From: Rhizobium sp. Root1212
Lineage (GTDB): Bacteria; Pseudomonadota; Alphaproteobacteria; Rhizobiales; Rhizobiaceae
Reading direction: 5' to 3'
Length of the DNA stretch: 64,000 nt
Assembly: GCF_001424985.1 (NCBI RefSeq)
Contig: NZ_LMDA01000001.1
Location: 753,599-817,598, forward strand
The notes beneath the pieces are model-generated. The model searched no databases. It was not told the origin of the DNA and saw only the letters and a program-made list of their open reading frames with translations. Below, piece by piece: positions 1 through 8,889 of the stretch (its first letter is position 1; the number at the start of each line of letters is the position of its first letter). The position numbers and the translations under genes were made by a program.

Positions 1-179
1 AGCGCCTTGTTGTCGGAACGCATGGTCGTTGCGATCGACCAGTAAGCGGCGTTGTCCGAAGCGCTACCAACGCGAAGACCCGACGAGATGCGGCCCTGGG
101 TGGTCTCCATATCGGAATTGATGGAACGCAGGGTGGAGAGCGCGGCCATCGCGGAAGAATTCGTCAGGATGCTAGTCAT
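1..179 (-). CDS. Flagellin, N-terminal fragment (cut by window edge)
   Basis: Flagellin is the filament subunit exported through the flagellar type III apparatus. The first 59 residues are visible, beginning MTSILTNSSAMAALSTLR and running through an SSGLRVGSASDNAAYWSIA stretch, which is the conserved D0/D1 N-terminal helix of bacterial flagellins. The ATG is at 177-179; the rest lies beyond base 1. A GGGA element lies about 10 bases upstream of the start. Its position just after fliP matches the fla genes of rhizobial motility clusters, where several flagellin paralogues follow each other. Which paralogue (flaA, B, C or D) this is cannot be told from the fragment. Confidence 0.93.
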   Translation of the reverse strand, partial: MTSILTNSSAMAALSTLRSINSDMETTQGRISSGLRVGSASDNAAYWSIATTMRSDNKA

Positions 180-495
180 AAGAGTTGTCCCTCTGGGTAC
201 AAAATACAAGTTTCGGGGGACATACCGGGTTTAATACCGGTGATGGCGGTTCGGCATCATGCCACTCGGCTCCCGGTTTCCCAGGCAGGCCAAACCCGTC
301 ATGTGAGGGAAATATCGCAGCCAAACATTGCGATTTGTTTAAATCGGCCGGGGCCGCCGGTCCCGTTCAGGGACGGACGGACAAATATGAAGCCCTGCTG
401 AAATTATAAAATCAACAGCAAAATCAACGGGATATTTTTGCGTCGGGGAAAAGCGCACGTCAAAAAATTGACGCTTCGTTAACCATGCGCGAAGG
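180..495 (-). promoter_or_regulatory. Flagellin upstream region
   Basis: This 316-base non-coding stretch separates the fliP stop from the flagellin start and must hold the flagellin promoter (minus strand) and the end of the fliP transcript. Two things stand out. A 16-base palindrome, CGTCAAAAAATTGACG, lies at 458-473. Two direct ATACCGG repeats lie at 222-228 and 234-240, 12 bases apart and about 45 bases upstream of the flagellin ATG. No convincing -35/-10 pair was identified by eye. Short open frames here have no supported start sites. Confidence 0.4.
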
Positions 496-1233
496 TCAGC
501 TGAAAGAGCGCACCAGGCTGCCGACGAGCAGGTTCCAGCCGTCGATCAGCACGAAGAACAAAATCTTGAAGGGCAGCGAGATCGACGTCGGCGGCAGCAT
601 CATCATGCCCATAGCCATGGTGATGGTGGCGACGATCAGGTCGATGACCAGGAACGGCAGCATGATCAGGAAGCCGATTTCGAAGCCGCGCCGGATTTCC
701 GAGATCATGAAAGCGGGAATGACGGCGCGCAGGTCCACCTTGTCATCGACGACGAGGTTCTGCCCCCTCTCCCGCGCCATGTCGATGAACAGCTGCAAAT
801 CCTTGTCGCGGGTATTGGCGACCATGAAGTCGCGGAACGGCTCGGAAATGCGCGTCAGCGCCTGCTGCTCGGTGATCTGGTTCTGCAGCAGCGGATCGAC
901 GCCATCCTTCCAGGCGCGGTCGAAGGTCGGGGCCATCACGTAGAAGGTCATGAACAGCGCCAGGCTGACCATGATCATGTTAGACGGCGTCGTCGCCAGC
1001 CCCATGCCGGTGCGCAGGATGGCGAAGGCGATGACGAAGCGCGGAAAGCTCGTCACCATAATCAGGATGCCCGGCGCGATCGACAGGACCGTGAGCAGCC
1101 CGAAGGTGCGGATGATCCACGAGGCGACCGAGCCATTGATCGGCGTATTCAGGAGATCGCTGGGGAACCCTTGGGCCCCGGCAATACCGGACATCGCCAC
1201 CATGGCGGCTATGAATGCGACAATCCGGATCAT
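496..1233 (-). CDS. fliP: Flagellar export gate protein FliP
   Basis: FliP is a core subunit of the FliPQR export gate in the inner membrane. The 245-residue product opens with a cleavable signal-like segment (IVAFIAAMVAMSGIAGA), then carries the hallmark LSIAPGILIMVTSFPRFVIA membrane block and the C-terminal FMISEIRRGFEIGF and GMMMLPPTSISLPFKI segments of the family. The ATG at 1231-1233 is preferred because it starts 7 bases after the fliL stop; a longer frame reaches 1272 but would overlap fliL. It is the last gene of the flgB-to-fliP run before flagellin. fliQ, fliR and flhA are not in the window. Confidence 0.97.
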   Translation of the reverse strand: MIRIVAFIAAMVAMSGIAGAQGFPSDLLNTPINGSVASWIIRTFGLLTVLSIAPGILIMVTSFPRFVIAFAILRTGMGLATTPSNMIMVSLALFMTFYVMAPTFDRAWKDGVDPLLQNQITEQQALTRISEPFRDFMVANTRDKDLQLFIDMARERGQNLVVDDKVDLRAVIPAFMISEIRRGFEIGFLIMLPFLVIDLIVATITMAMGMMMLPPTSISLPFKILFFVLIDGWNLLVGSLVRSFS

Positions 1234-1240
1234 AAGCGAA

Positions 1241-1807
1241 TCATTGGATGACAAAGGTCCTGAAGATGACATTGGTTACGCGCCCTTCCGAGCGCAGGTC
1301 AACCCGTTCCTGGATGTCATCCTTGAGATATTCGAAGCCGCGCGGTCCCTGGATCTGCTGCAGCGATACCGTTCTGAGGTAAGCGGCGATATCCTGATGG
1401 ATCTGCTCGGCCAGCGGCGCATCCGGCGGCCCCTTGAAAAGCAGGGCCAATTCCAAACGTACCCAGTTTTCGGTGGGATAGGCGAGATTGGTGGTGATCG
1501 GCTCCAGCTGCAGGATGCCGTTGGCCTCGGTCGCCGCGCGCGGCAGGCCCTCGTCCTTCTTGCCGGTCTCGTGACCGCCGGCTTCGGCGGCCTCCGTCGC
1601 TTCCTTCTTCTCGGCGGCGGCCTTGCGCACCTCTTCGAGCGCCTTGGCCTCCTCGGCGGTTACCGGCTTCGGGGCGACGATGCCGCCCACGACCCAGCCG
1701 CCGCCGGCGCCGAGCAGCGTGACGACGGCGATCGCCGCCACGGTCATGATCATCTTCGGCTTCTTGGGGGCTGCCGGTTGGGCTTCAAGCTCGTCCATGG
1801 GGGTCAT
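1241..1807 (-). CDS. fliL: Flagellar basal body-associated protein FliL
   Basis: FliL is a single-pass inner-membrane protein that surrounds and stabilises the stator around the basal body. The 188-residue product has a short Pro/Lys-rich cytoplasmic N-terminus, a transmembrane helix near residues 20-45 (MIMTVAAIAVVTLLGAGGG), an Ala/Glu/Lys-rich periplasmic linker, and a FliL-like domain ending in TNVIFRTFVIQ. The frame extends to a TTG at 1813; ATG codons at 1807 and 1798 are likelier starts, and neither has a strong ribosome-binding site. It lies between flgH and fliP in the usual rhizobial order. Confidence 0.93.
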   Translation of the reverse strand: MTPMDELEAQPAAPKKPKMIMTVAAIAVVTLLGAGGGWVVGGIVAPKPVTAEEAKALEEVRKAAAEKKEATEAAEAGGHETGKKDEGLPRAATEANGILQLEPITTNLAYPTENWVRLELALLFKGPPDAPLAEQIHQDIAAYLRTVSLQQIQGPRGFEYLKDDIQERVDLRSEGRVTNVIFRTFVIQ

Positions 1808-1852
1808 CCGCAAAAGGAAAGGAGGGCCGGATCGATCCCGGCCCCTCGGTCG

Positions 1853-2566
1853 TCAGATCGGCGAGATCAGGTCCATGACCTGCTGGCCGTAGGGCGGTTG
1901 CTGCACTTCCGTCAGGCGGCCACGGCCGCCATAGGAGATGCGGGCCTCGGCGATGCGCTCGTAGGAGATGCGGTTGTCGGAATCGACATCCAGCGGACGC
2001 ACGATGCCGGCGACGTTCAGGATTCGCATCTCGTGGTTGACGCGCACTTCCTGCGAACCGCTGATCAGCAGGTTGCCGTTTTCGAGAACGCCGGTGACGA
2101 CGGCCGCGACCTGCAGCACCAGCTTTTCGGAGCGTTCCGTCGAGCCGTCACCCTTGGTCGAGGTATTGGAGCCGTAATCCAGCCCGCCGCTCCAGCCGAA
2201 GCCGGAGCTGGTCTGCGACTTGCCGTTGGCGCCGATCTTGAAGCCGCTGTCGTTTTCGCGCTTGCGCTCGGTCTTGTTGTCGAACGACGCCTTGTCGTCG
2301 ATGCGGATATCGACGGTGAGGATATCGCCGACATTCAATGCGCGGGCGTCCTTGAAGAGCGCCGCCTGGCTGTCGCTCCACAGCGAATAGCCGCTGGCCA
2401 TGGCGCGCGGCTCCTTCGGATACATCGCCATCTGCGGGGTCTGCGCATATTGCAGGCCGCTGCCGATCGGGCTCATGGACGGCGCGCGCCCGATTTCGCT
2501 GGCGGTCTGCTGGCAACCGGTGAGCAGGCCGGCGACCGCAATCAAAGCCGGAAGACGAATATTCAT
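1853..2566 (-). CDS. flgH: Flagellar L-ring lipoprotein FlgH
   Basis: FlgH forms the outer-membrane L-ring bushing around the flagellar rod. The 237-residue product has a lipoprotein signal peptide with lipobox LLTGC, making Cys18 the likely lipidated residue. Beyond it are the typical family blocks: SLWSDSQAALFKDARALNVG, GDILTVDI, and a C-terminal NLLISGSQEVRVNHE segment followed by RISYGGRGRLTE. The start overlaps the motE stop by four bases, implying coupled translation. Confidence 0.97.
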   Translation of the reverse strand: MNIRLPALIAVAGLLTGCQQTASEIGRAPSMSPIGSGLQYAQTPQMAMYPKEPRAMASGYSLWSDSQAALFKDARALNVGDILTVDIRIDDKASFDNKTERKRENDSGFKIGANGKSQTSSGFGWSGGLDYGSNTSTKGDGSTERSEKLVLQVAAVVTGVLENGNLLISGSQEVRVNHEMRILNVAGIVRPLDVDSDNRISYERIAEARISYGGRGRLTEVQQPPYGQQVMDLISPI

Positions 2567-3096
2567 GACGGCTCCTTGGAGGTATTCGGGTCGCTGGCGC
2601 TGGAAATGATGTTGGCGAGCATCGCCGCCTTCTCGCTGTCCATTTCGCTGAGGATGAGGCTCGACTGGCGAGCCGGCAGGCGCATGACGATCGCAGCGGC
2701 GATCGCCGGGTTGATCTTCTCAAGCTGGGTGGCGGCGGCATCCGCCTTCATGTTCTTGTAGATGTCGGTGAGGCCGAGTTCGGCCTGCTTCAGGAAGTCG
2801 TCGCGGCGCTTCAGCCAGTCCTGATATTCCGCCCGGCGTTTTTCGAGCGTGGCGATACGCTCGTCGATGCCGGCCTGCAGATCTTCCAGTTCCTTCTTCT
2901 GCAGCACATAGCGCTGGTCGCGGGCAGCGTCGGCGATGTTGGTGCAGAATTGCTGGACTTCGTCGCCTGCGACGGGTGCGGTGACCGGGGCGGCCACCTC
3001 CTGCGCGAAGGCGCCGGGGATCGCCAGCATCAGGCAGCCGGCCGCAAGGATCGAGAACCGGCGGACGGACGGATTGGAAAAGGCATGTGCCATCAT
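2563..3096 (-). CDS. motE: MotE, periplasmic chaperone of the motility protein MotC
   Basis: In Sinorhizobium, MotE is a periplasmic protein that folds and protects MotC. This 177-residue product has a signal peptide with cleavage predicted after PGAFA (about residue 31), then a charged, probably coiled-coil segment (residues 55-110, rich in Glu, Lys, Arg). It ends in a MgtE-N-like region with NPAIAAAIVMRLPARQSS and SEMDSEKAAML. Two adjacent ATGs (3096 and 3093) overlap the flgI stop. Function is inferred from family and from its fixed place between flgI and flgH. Confidence 0.87.
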   Translation of the reverse strand: MMAHAFSNPSVRRFSILAAGCLMLAIPGAFAQEVAAPVTAPVAGDEVQQFCTNIADAARDQRYVLQKKELEDLQAGIDERIATLEKRRAEYQDWLKRRDDFLKQAELGLTDIYKNMKADAAATQLEKINPAIAAAIVMRLPARQSSLILSEMDSEKAAMLANIISSASDPNTSKEPS

Positions 3097-4208
3097 TGCA
3101 GTACAAGCTCCGCCTGGAGGGCACCGGCCGTCTTGATGCCCTGGAGAATGGAAATGATGCCGTCCGGCTTCACGCCGATGCTGTTCAGGCCGGCAACGAG
3201 GGTGCGCAGGTTCGATCCGTTGAGGATCGCGACCGTGCCGCCATCCTGCGAGGCCTCGATCGTCGTGTTCGGCTCGACGGCAGTGACGCCGCGGGAGAAG
3301 GGTTCGGGTTGCACGACCGTTGGGGTCTCAGTGACCTGAACCGTGAGCGTGCCGTAGCTGACGGCGACCTGCGAGATGCGGACATCCTGGCCGATGACGA
3401 TGGTGCCGGTGCGCTCGTTGACGACGACGCGGGCCGGCACGTCGGTCTCGATGACGAGATTTTCGATATCGGCCATCAGGCGCGAGAGGTCGGCCATCTT
3501 CGGCTTGTCGATGACGACGGTCTGGCTGTCGCGGGCCTCGGCGATGCGCCCGCCGAACTGTTCTTTCGAATAGCGGTTGATCGCCTCGGCCATGCCGACG
3601 GCGGTCGAGAAGTCGGGGTTGCGCAGTTGCATCACGAGGTTGAAGCCGTCCTTGAACTTCGACGGCAGCTCACGCTCGATGATCGCGCCGTTCGGCACGC
3701 GGCCGGCGGTGGTGATGCCCTGGCTGAGGCTTGCGGCATCGCCCTGGGCGTTGAAGCCGGTGACGACCACCGAGCCTTGAGCGACCGCGTAGATCTGGCC
3801 GTCCGCGCCGGAAAGCGAGGTCATGACCAGCGTGCCGCCGCGTAGCGAGGTGGCATCGCCGAGCGAGCCGACCGTCACGTCCATGCGGCTGCCGGGGCTG
3901 GCGAAGGCCGGCAGATTGGCCGTGACGAGCACGGCCGCGATGTTCTTGGAGCGGGAATCGCCGCCCTGCGTCGAGATGCCGAGGTTCTGCAGCATGGCGC
4001 GCAACGACTGTTCCGTGAACGGCGAGGAGCGCAGGCTGTCGCCGGTGCCCTGCAGGCCGACGACGAGGCCGTAGCCGATCAGCTGGTTTTCGCGGCCGGA
4101 CTGCAGCGAGGCGACGTCCTTGATGCGGGATGCGGCCTCGGCCGGCCCCGTGACCAGCGAGCAGACGGCAGCCAGCGCGACCAGCCATTTGCCGAGAAGA
4201 GTTCTCAT
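3093..4208 (-). CDS. flgI: Flagellar P-ring protein FlgI
   Basis: FlgI assembles the periplasmic P-ring around the rod. The 371-residue product has a Sec signal peptide ending near PAEA (residue 25) followed by the family hallmark SRIKDVASLQSGRENQLIGY, then GLVVGLQGTGD and SLRAMLQNLG. Length and motifs match the family throughout, including the VVINERTG-type block (here VVVNERTGTIVIG) and the C-terminal GVKPDGIISILQGIKTAGAL. It overlaps flgA upstream and motE downstream by a few bases each, so all three are probably translated from one message. Confidence 0.98.
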   Translation of the reverse strand: MRTLLGKWLVALAAVCSLVTGPAEAASRIKDVASLQSGRENQLIGYGLVVGLQGTGDSLRSSPFTEQSLRAMLQNLGISTQGGDSRSKNIAAVLVTANLPAFASPGSRMDVTVGSLGDATSLRGGTLVMTSLSGADGQIYAVAQGSVVVTGFNAQGDAASLSQGITTAGRVPNGAIIERELPSKFKDGFNLVMQLRNPDFSTAVGMAEAINRYSKEQFGGRIAEARDSQTVVIDKPKMADLSRLMADIENLVIETDVPARVVVNERTGTIVIGQDVRISQVAVSYGTLTVQVTETPTVVQPEPFSRGVTAVEPNTTIEASQDGGTVAILNGSNLRTLVAGLNSIGVKPDGIISILQGIKTAGALQAELVLQ

Positions 4209-4717
4209 TTTGTCACCACCTGGATTGTGCCGTCCTGCATGACCGTGCCCTGCACGATGATGCCGCTATCGGTGTTGCGAACCCGGATGAGATCGCCGAC
4301 GGCGGCATTTTCCAGCGGCGCGCCGCCGGCGGTGATGGTCAGCGGACCGTTGGAATAGACGATGCGAACCGCCTTGCCGCGCTCGACCACGTAAGGGTCG
4401 CGCAGCGCCGTGACGATGATGACGCGGCCGGCGAGCAGCGTGCGGCTGGTGATCTTGCCGGCGACCTCGTCCGTCCTGTGGGCGTAGTCGCCGGTGAGGT
4501 TCGGGTTGGTGACCTCGACCTCCTGCAACTGGCTGGCCTCGATGACGGTGCCGGGATAGATCGTTTCCTTCGGGATGACGGCCATGGGCTTTTCGGCAAA
4601 GGCCGCGCCGCAGGCAAACAGCCCGGCGGACAACCCAGCCACGGCTGCCGCCATCTTCACGAGACCGGTCTTGCGAACCGGCCGCTTCGACATCTGATCC
4701 ATCCGGCGAAACGTCAT
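4205..4717 (-). CDS. flgA: FlgA, chaperone for P-ring assembly
   Basis: FlgA is a periplasmic chaperone needed for FlgI ring formation. The 170-residue product has a basic N-terminus, a signal segment (about residues 20-41, ending GAAFA), and a SAF-type domain with VIPKETIYPGTVIEASQLQE and the C-terminal VQGTVMQDGTIQVV typical of FlgA. The ATG at 4717 has a good upstream GGACAGG; an internal ATG at residue 9 (MSKRPV) is an alternative. It lies 17 bases after flgG and overlaps flgI by four bases. Confidence 0.94.
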   Translation of the reverse strand: MTFRRMDQMSKRPVRKTGLVKMAAAVAGLSAGLFACGAAFAEKPMAVIPKETIYPGTVIEASQLQEVEVTNPNLTGDYAHRTDEVAGKITSRTLLAGRVIIVTALRDPYVVERGKAVRIVYSNGPLTITAGGAPLENAAVGDLIRVRNTDSGIIVQGTVMQDGTIQVVTK

Positions 4718-4734
4718 GTCTGCCTGTCCTTCTG

Positions 4735-5523
4735 TTACCGGAGATTCTTGCTGACGGTCGATGCCATCTCGTCGGCGGCCTGGATGATCTTGGAGTTCAT
4801 CTCATAGGCGCGCTGGGCCGAGATCAGGTCGGTGATTTCCTTGACCGGATCGACGTTGGAAGCTTCGAGGTATTTCTGCTTGATGATCGCGAAACCCGGA
4901 TCGGCAGGCGTGCCGACGACCGGATCGCCGGAGGCCGGCGTCTGCTTGAACAGGTTGTCGCCCTGCGGCTCCAGGCCGGCCTCGTTGACGAAGTTGGCGA
5001 TCGTCAGCTGACCGATCTGCTGCGGGATCGTGCTGTTGCCGATGCGGGCCATCACCTGGCCGGAATTGCTGACGGTGACTTCGGTGGTGTTCTGCGGCAC
5101 GGTGATGCCGGGAACGACAGTGTAGCCGTCGATGGTGACGAGCTGGCCGTCGGCATTGGTGTTGAAGGCGCCAGCGCGGGTATAGACGGTTTCGCCATCT
5201 GGCGTTTCCACCTGGAACCAGCCGCGGCCGACCAGCGCGAGGTCGAGGTCGTTGCCGGTGCTGACGAGGCTGCCCTGGATATGCAGGTTGCGCACGGCCG
5301 AGGTCTGGACGCCGAGGCCGATCATCGCGCCTTCCGGAACGATCGCCTGGTTGGCGCGGTTCGGAACGCCTGAGGCGCGCTCGGTCTGGTAGAGCAGGTC
5401 GGAAAACTCGGCGCGGGCGCGCTTGTAACCGGTCGTGTTGATGTTTGCGATGTTATTCGCAATGACTTCCAGGTTGAGCTGCTGGGCATTCATGCCGGTC
5501 GCGGCAATCGAGAGGGCCTTCAT
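4735..5523 (-). CDS. flgG: Flagellar distal rod protein FlgG
   Basis: FlgG builds the distal rod. The 262-residue product begins [17 protein letters not shown] and has the rod/hook signature [18 protein letters not shown]. The central region ([20 protein letters not shown]) and the C-terminal [19 protein letters not shown] helix are also diagnostic, and the length of about 260 residues is standard. The gene sits between fliE and flgA, so rod proteins and P-ring assembly factors share one transcript. Confidence 0.98.
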   Translation of the reverse strand: MKALSIAATGMNAQQLNLEVIANNIANINTTGYKRARAEFSDLLYQTERASGVPNRANQAIVPEGAMIGLGVQTSAVRNLHIQGSLVSTGNDLDLALVGRGWFQVETPDGETVYTRAGAFNTNADGQLVTIDGYTVVPGITVPQNTTEVTVSNSGQVMARIGNSTIPQQIGQLTIANFVNEAGLEPQGDNLFKQTPASGDPVVGTPADPGFAIIKQKYLEASNVDPVKEITDLISAQRAYEMNSKIIQAADEMASTVSKNLR

Positions 5524-5535
5524 GGAACGTGTCCT

Positions 5536-5868
5536 TTAAATCGGCATGCGTGCGATTTCGAGATAGGCGGTGACCACCTTGTCCCGGATGGCGATTGCGG
5601 TCTGCAGCGACTGTTCGGCGTTCATCACGGCGTCGATGACTTCGCGCGTGTTGGCCTCGCCGCGGATGCCCTGGATGGAGGCCACTTCCGAAGTCTTGAG
5701 GTCGTTGACCATGTCGGAGGCCATGTTGGACATGACGGAGGCGAAGCTCTGCGAGGTGCCGGAGGCGACCGTGCCCGAAACATTGGGTGCCAGCGATGCT
5801 TCGGAGGTGGAAGTGATGCCCTTGGCGGCCGAAATCGCCGAGCTGATGGTGCTAATTGCGTCGATCAT
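5536..5868 (-). CDS. fliE: Flagellar hook-basal body protein FliE
   Basis: FliE links the MS-ring and export gate to the proximal rod. The 110-residue product is short and mostly helical. Its C-terminal half ([20 protein letters not shown] followed by [18 protein letters not shown]) is the conserved FliE core. The N-terminal half is low-complexity and rich in Ser and Ala. The ATG overlaps the flgC stop in a TAATG arrangement, indicating tight translational coupling. Confidence 0.96.
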   Translation of the reverse strand: MIDAISTISSAISAAKGITSTSEASLAPNVSGTVASGTSQSFASVMSNMASDMVNDLKTSEVASIQGIRGEANTREVIDAVMNAEQSLQTAIAIRDKVVTAYLEIARMPI

Positions 5869-6287
5869 TATTGCGATGCCTTCAGGAGGTCGATGGTCGC
5901 GGAAATCAGGTCTCGTGCCTGGCGCGTTGTCTGCAGATTGGCCTCGTAGGAGCGGTTGGCTTCGCGCATGTCGGCCATTTCGACGAGGATGTTGACGTTG
6001 GGCATCTTCACCATGCCCTTGCCGTCGGCAGCCGGGTTGCCCGGATCGAACTCGACGGAGAAGTCGGAATCATCCGTGCCGAGCCGGTCGATCTCGACCG
6101 TCGATGCGCCACTGGCGCGGTCCACTTCGGCTGCGAAGCTGATCGTCTTGCGGCGATAGGGATCGGCGCCCGGCACGTCGCCGGTGGAGCGCGCGTTGGC
6201 GATGTTTTCCGAGACGATCCGCAGGCGGGTCGATTCCGCTTCGAGACCGGTTGCGGAAACCTTGAGGGCTGAAACGAGAGGGTCCAT
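5868..6287 (-). CDS. flgC: Flagellar proximal rod protein FlgC
   Basis: FlgC is a proximal rod subunit. The 139-residue product starts [19 protein letters not shown] and has the rod signature [15 protein letters not shown] conserved [19 protein letters not shown] segment leads into a C-terminal helix. Length matches the family. It lies 5 bases downstream of flgB and overlaps fliE by one base. Confidence 0.97.
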   Translation of the reverse strand: MDPLVSALKVSATGLEAESTRLRIVSENIANARSTGDVPGADPYRRKTISFAAEVDRASGASTVEIDRLGTDDSDFSVEFDPGNPAADGKGMVKMPNVNILVEMADMREANRSYEANLQTTRQARDLISATIDLLKASQ

Positions 6288-6292
6288 GGCTC

Positions 6293-6676
6293 TTATTTCC
6301 GTACCGTCATGAGCATCATCCGGTGAAACGCCTTCACCAGCCCGGTGTTGAGCTCGTAGTCGCGTTTGATTTCACCGGTTTTCATCAGTTCCTTGTCCAG
6401 TTCGACGCTGTTGCCGGACTGCTGGATCTGGCTGTCGTCGAGCATGCTGGTCTCGGTGACCTGGGCTGCCTCGGCGCTCTCCCGGAAGTGACCGGGCTGG
6501 GTAGCGGCCATCTGAAGGCCGGTCTGCTGAAGCGTGCTCTCGAAGGACTTGATATCCTTGGCGGCGTAGTGGGGGGTGTTGACGTTTGCAATGTTGCCCG
6601 CGACGACGTTCTGGCGAACTGCCAGCCATTGCGCCTGCCGCGACGCGAGATCGAAGAGCTGTATCGGTTGCATCAT
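6293..6676 (-). CDS. flgB: Flagellar proximal rod protein FlgB
   Basis: FlgB is the first proximal rod subunit. The 127-residue product carries [20 protein letters not shown], the N-terminal signature of rod proteins, and a C-terminal [20 protein letters not shown] helix. It opens with two consecutive Met codons (6676 and 6673); either could start. Upstream lies a 236-base spacer with a long inverted repeat, so flgB may begin its own transcript or be attenuated relative to fliI. Confidence 0.96.
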   Translation of the reverse strand: MMQPIQLFDLASRQAQWLAVRQNVVAGNIANVNTPHYAAKDIKSFESTLQQTGLQMAATQPGHFRESAEAAQVTETSMLDDSQIQQSGNSVELDKELMKTGEIKRDYELNTGLVKAFHRMMLMTVRK

Positions 6677-6769
6677 GCGACTCCATGCTTGTTGGCTGGA
6701 ACCTATGACGGCAATCTTGCGTCAGACTGTAGCGGCGGTGCGTTTGCGGGATGTGGGGGCTCGAAAAGG

Positions 6770-6883
6770 CCCCTCCCCAACCCTCCCCACAAGGCGGAGG
6801 GAGCCTACGGAGCAAGCTTTGGGCTCAGAGCTTCGACATCCTCAAAAAACTCCCTCCCCCTTGTGGGGAGGGTTGGGGAGGGG
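6770..6883. repeat. Intergenic palindromic repeat between flgB and its upstream neighbour
   Basis: Two perfect 24-base arms, 6770-6793 (beginning CCCCTCCCCAACCC) and 6860-6883 (its reverse complement, ending GGGTTGGGGAGGGG), are separated by 66 bases. Flanking GAAAA (6763-6767) and TTTTC (6884-6888) extend the symmetry. GC-rich mirror-image elements of this kind are dispersed in rhizobial intergenic regions. It would form a long hairpin in RNA from either strand and could cut transcription between the fliI block and flgB. No open frame lies inside. Confidence 0.8.
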
Positions 6884-6912
6884 TTTTCAAGACAGGATGC
6901 GATGCGACCGCA

Positions 6913-7464
6913 TCATTCCGCCTGAATAAGGTCGCCCTTGGAGGTGATCATCACCCAACGGCCGTCGCGCTGTTCGAGCGTCGCCAGCCTGCTGTTGTCG
7001 GGAAGAACGCCCCCGACCTTGACGATATAAAGACCGTTCGAATCCTCGACGAGGGCGCGGCCATCGGCGACGTGCATCAGCCGGAAGCCCGATGCCGCCG
7101 GGAAAGGCTGGCCGAGGCCGTCCTGCTGGGCCGCCGCCGGGCCGGCGAGGCTCGGAACCGTCGCCGTCATCAGCTGGTCGACGGCGGCGCGGGTCTCGGG
7201 GTCCTGCGTGCCCATGGCCAGCGGCGAAGCGGCGAGGCCCGGCTGGTTGACGCGACCGGGGATTTCCTTCGTGGTGCCCTGCCAGAGGGTCGGCATCGAG
7301 AATTTTTCCTGGTGCAGGAAGGCATACCACGGAAAGAAGGTGGCAAGCCCCGCCAGCACGATGCCGGTTGCGCCCAGCGCCTTGTCGATCAGCGGCACGC
7401 GCTCGCTGCGGCGGCGCTGCGGCACGACTTCATCGGCATCGTAATCGGTCATCGGCTTTTTCAT
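6913..7464 (-). CDS. Uncharacterised membrane-anchored protein of the flagellar cluster
   Basis: I do not recognise a named family. The 183-residue product has a charged N-terminus with an RRR stretch, one transmembrane helix near residues 30-48 (ALGATGIVLAGLATFFPWYA), and a soluble, presumably periplasmic, C-terminal part ending GRWVMITSKGDLIQAE that looks beta-rich. The frame runs straight from fliI (12 bases upstream) and is followed by the repeat before flgB. Rhizobial clusters have a gene in this slot, so a motility role is likely from context only. The start with MKKPMTDYD is assumed; the second Met is an alternative. Confidence 0.8.
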   Translation of the reverse strand: MKKPMTDYDADEVVPQRRRSERVPLIDKALGATGIVLAGLATFFPWYAFLHQEKFSMPTLWQGTTKEIPGRVNQPGLAASPLAMGTQDPETRAAVDQLMTATVPSLAGPAAAQQDGLGQPFPAASGFRLMHVADGRALVEDSNGLYIVKVGGVLPDNSRLATLEQRDGRWVMITSKGDLIQAE

Positions 7465-7476
7465 GCGCTTAAACCC

Positions 7477-8856
7477 TCATCGCGGCCGCTGCCCGCCGGC
7501 TGCCGCCTTCAGGGCATTGGCGAGATCGGTAAAGGCGTCGAATGCCGGGCGTTCCCCCGGCGTCTGTTTCAGAATGTCGTAGATGACCGGCACCTGCTTG
7601 ATCGCCATGTCGAGGTCGGGGTCGCTGCCGGCGCGGTAGCCGCCGATCAGCCTGAGATCGCGGGTTTCCTCGAAGCGATGGATCAGCGATTTCAGCCGCG
7701 AGACCAGCTTTTCCTGATCCGGCGTCCAGGCCTTGCGGGCAAGACGCGAAACGGAGGCCAGCGGATTGATCGGCGGATAACGCCCCTCCTCCGCCAGACT
7801 GCGGTCCATGACGATATGGCCGTCGAGAATACCGCGGGTCGAGTCGGCGATCGGGTCGTTGTGATTGTCGCCATCGACGAGGATCGAGATGATCGCGGTG
7901 ATGGTGCCCGTGCCTTCCGCGCCCGGCCCTGCCCGTTCCAGCAAGCGTGGCAGTTCGGTGAAGACCGAGGCCGGATAGCCGCGGGCGATCGGCGGCTCGC
8001 CGGCGGCGGTCGCGACTTCGCGAATGGCATGGGCGAAACGGGTGACACTGTCGACGATCAGCAGCACGTTGTCGCCCTGATCGCGGTAATGTTCGGCAAT
8101 GGTGATCGCGGTCAGCGGCGCCATCTTGCGCAGCATCGGGCTTTCATCGCTGGTCGCGACGACCGCAACAGATTTCTTCAGGTTTTCGCCGAGCGTATCC
8201 TCGATGAATTCGCGCACTTCACGGCCACGTTCGCCGACCAGCGCAATAACGACCTTATCGAAGGCATCGGCGCGGGCGAGCATCGACAGAAGCGTCGACT
8301 TGCCGACGCCAGAGCCGGCGAAGACGCCGAGACGCTGGCCGAGGCAGAGCGGCGAGAAGATATCGATGGCGCGCACGCCGGTCTTGAAGCCGTGTTCGAC
8401 ACGCTTGCGGGTCATCGACGGCGGCGCGGTGTTCGAGATCGACCGGCGAACGTCGCCCTGCAGCAGCGGTTCGCCGCCATCGATCGGCTCGCAGAGTGCG
8501 TTGATGGTGCGGCCGCACCAGGACTGCGTCGGCGCGATGCGGAAGGCGCCCTTGCGGATGACGGTATCGTGGATGCCGATCGGATCGCCGGGCTCGATCG
8601 GGCAGACGAACACCGTTTCCGGCTTAACCTTGATGACTTCGCCCAAATGGGTGCCGGTGGCGCTCTTGTGGGCGACGAAATCGCCGAGCCGCACATGGCG
8701 CGACAGGCCGCTCACGGTATAGTGGCCGGCCGAGATGGTCTGGACATGGCCGCCGGGCGCAATCGAGAATTCGGGATTGGCGTAGCGCTCCACCAGGCCC
8801 GAAAAGGCGGCGAGCGACGTCGAGGACGTCTTGATCTGGATCTTGTCGCTTTGCAT
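7477..8856 (-). CDS. fliI: Flagellum-specific ATPase FliI
   Basis: FliI energises flagellar type III export and resembles the F1 beta subunit. The 459-residue product has a Walker A motif GSGVGKST near residue 180, a Walker B strand NVLLIVDSVTRFAHA, and the family segments LVGERGREVREFIED and DGHIVMDRSLAEEGRYPPIN. Length is normal. The ATG at 8856 follows flgF by about 30 bases. The usual accessory genes fliH and fliJ are not adjacent, as is common in rhizobia. Confidence 0.98.
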   Translation of the reverse strand: MQSDKIQIKTSSTSLAAFSGLVERYANPEFSIAPGGHVQTISAGHYTVSGLSRHVRLGDFVAHKSATGTHLGEVIKVKPETVFVCPIEPGDPIGIHDTVIRKGAFRIAPTQSWCGRTINALCEPIDGGEPLLQGDVRRSISNTAPPSMTRKRVEHGFKTGVRAIDIFSPLCLGQRLGVFAGSGVGKSTLLSMLARADAFDKVVIALVGERGREVREFIEDTLGENLKKSVAVVATSDESPMLRKMAPLTAITIAEHYRDQGDNVLLIVDSVTRFAHAIREVATAAGEPPIARGYPASVFTELPRLLERAGPGAEGTGTITAIISILVDGDNHNDPIADSTRGILDGHIVMDRSLAEEGRYPPINPLASVSRLARKAWTPDQEKLVSRLKSLIHRFEETRDLRLIGGYRAGSDPDLDMAIKQVPVIYDILKQTPGERPAFDAFTDLANALKAAAGGQRPR

Positions 8857-8889
8857 GCCGCGCTCCGTCTGCCTGATTACTTGGCCGCC

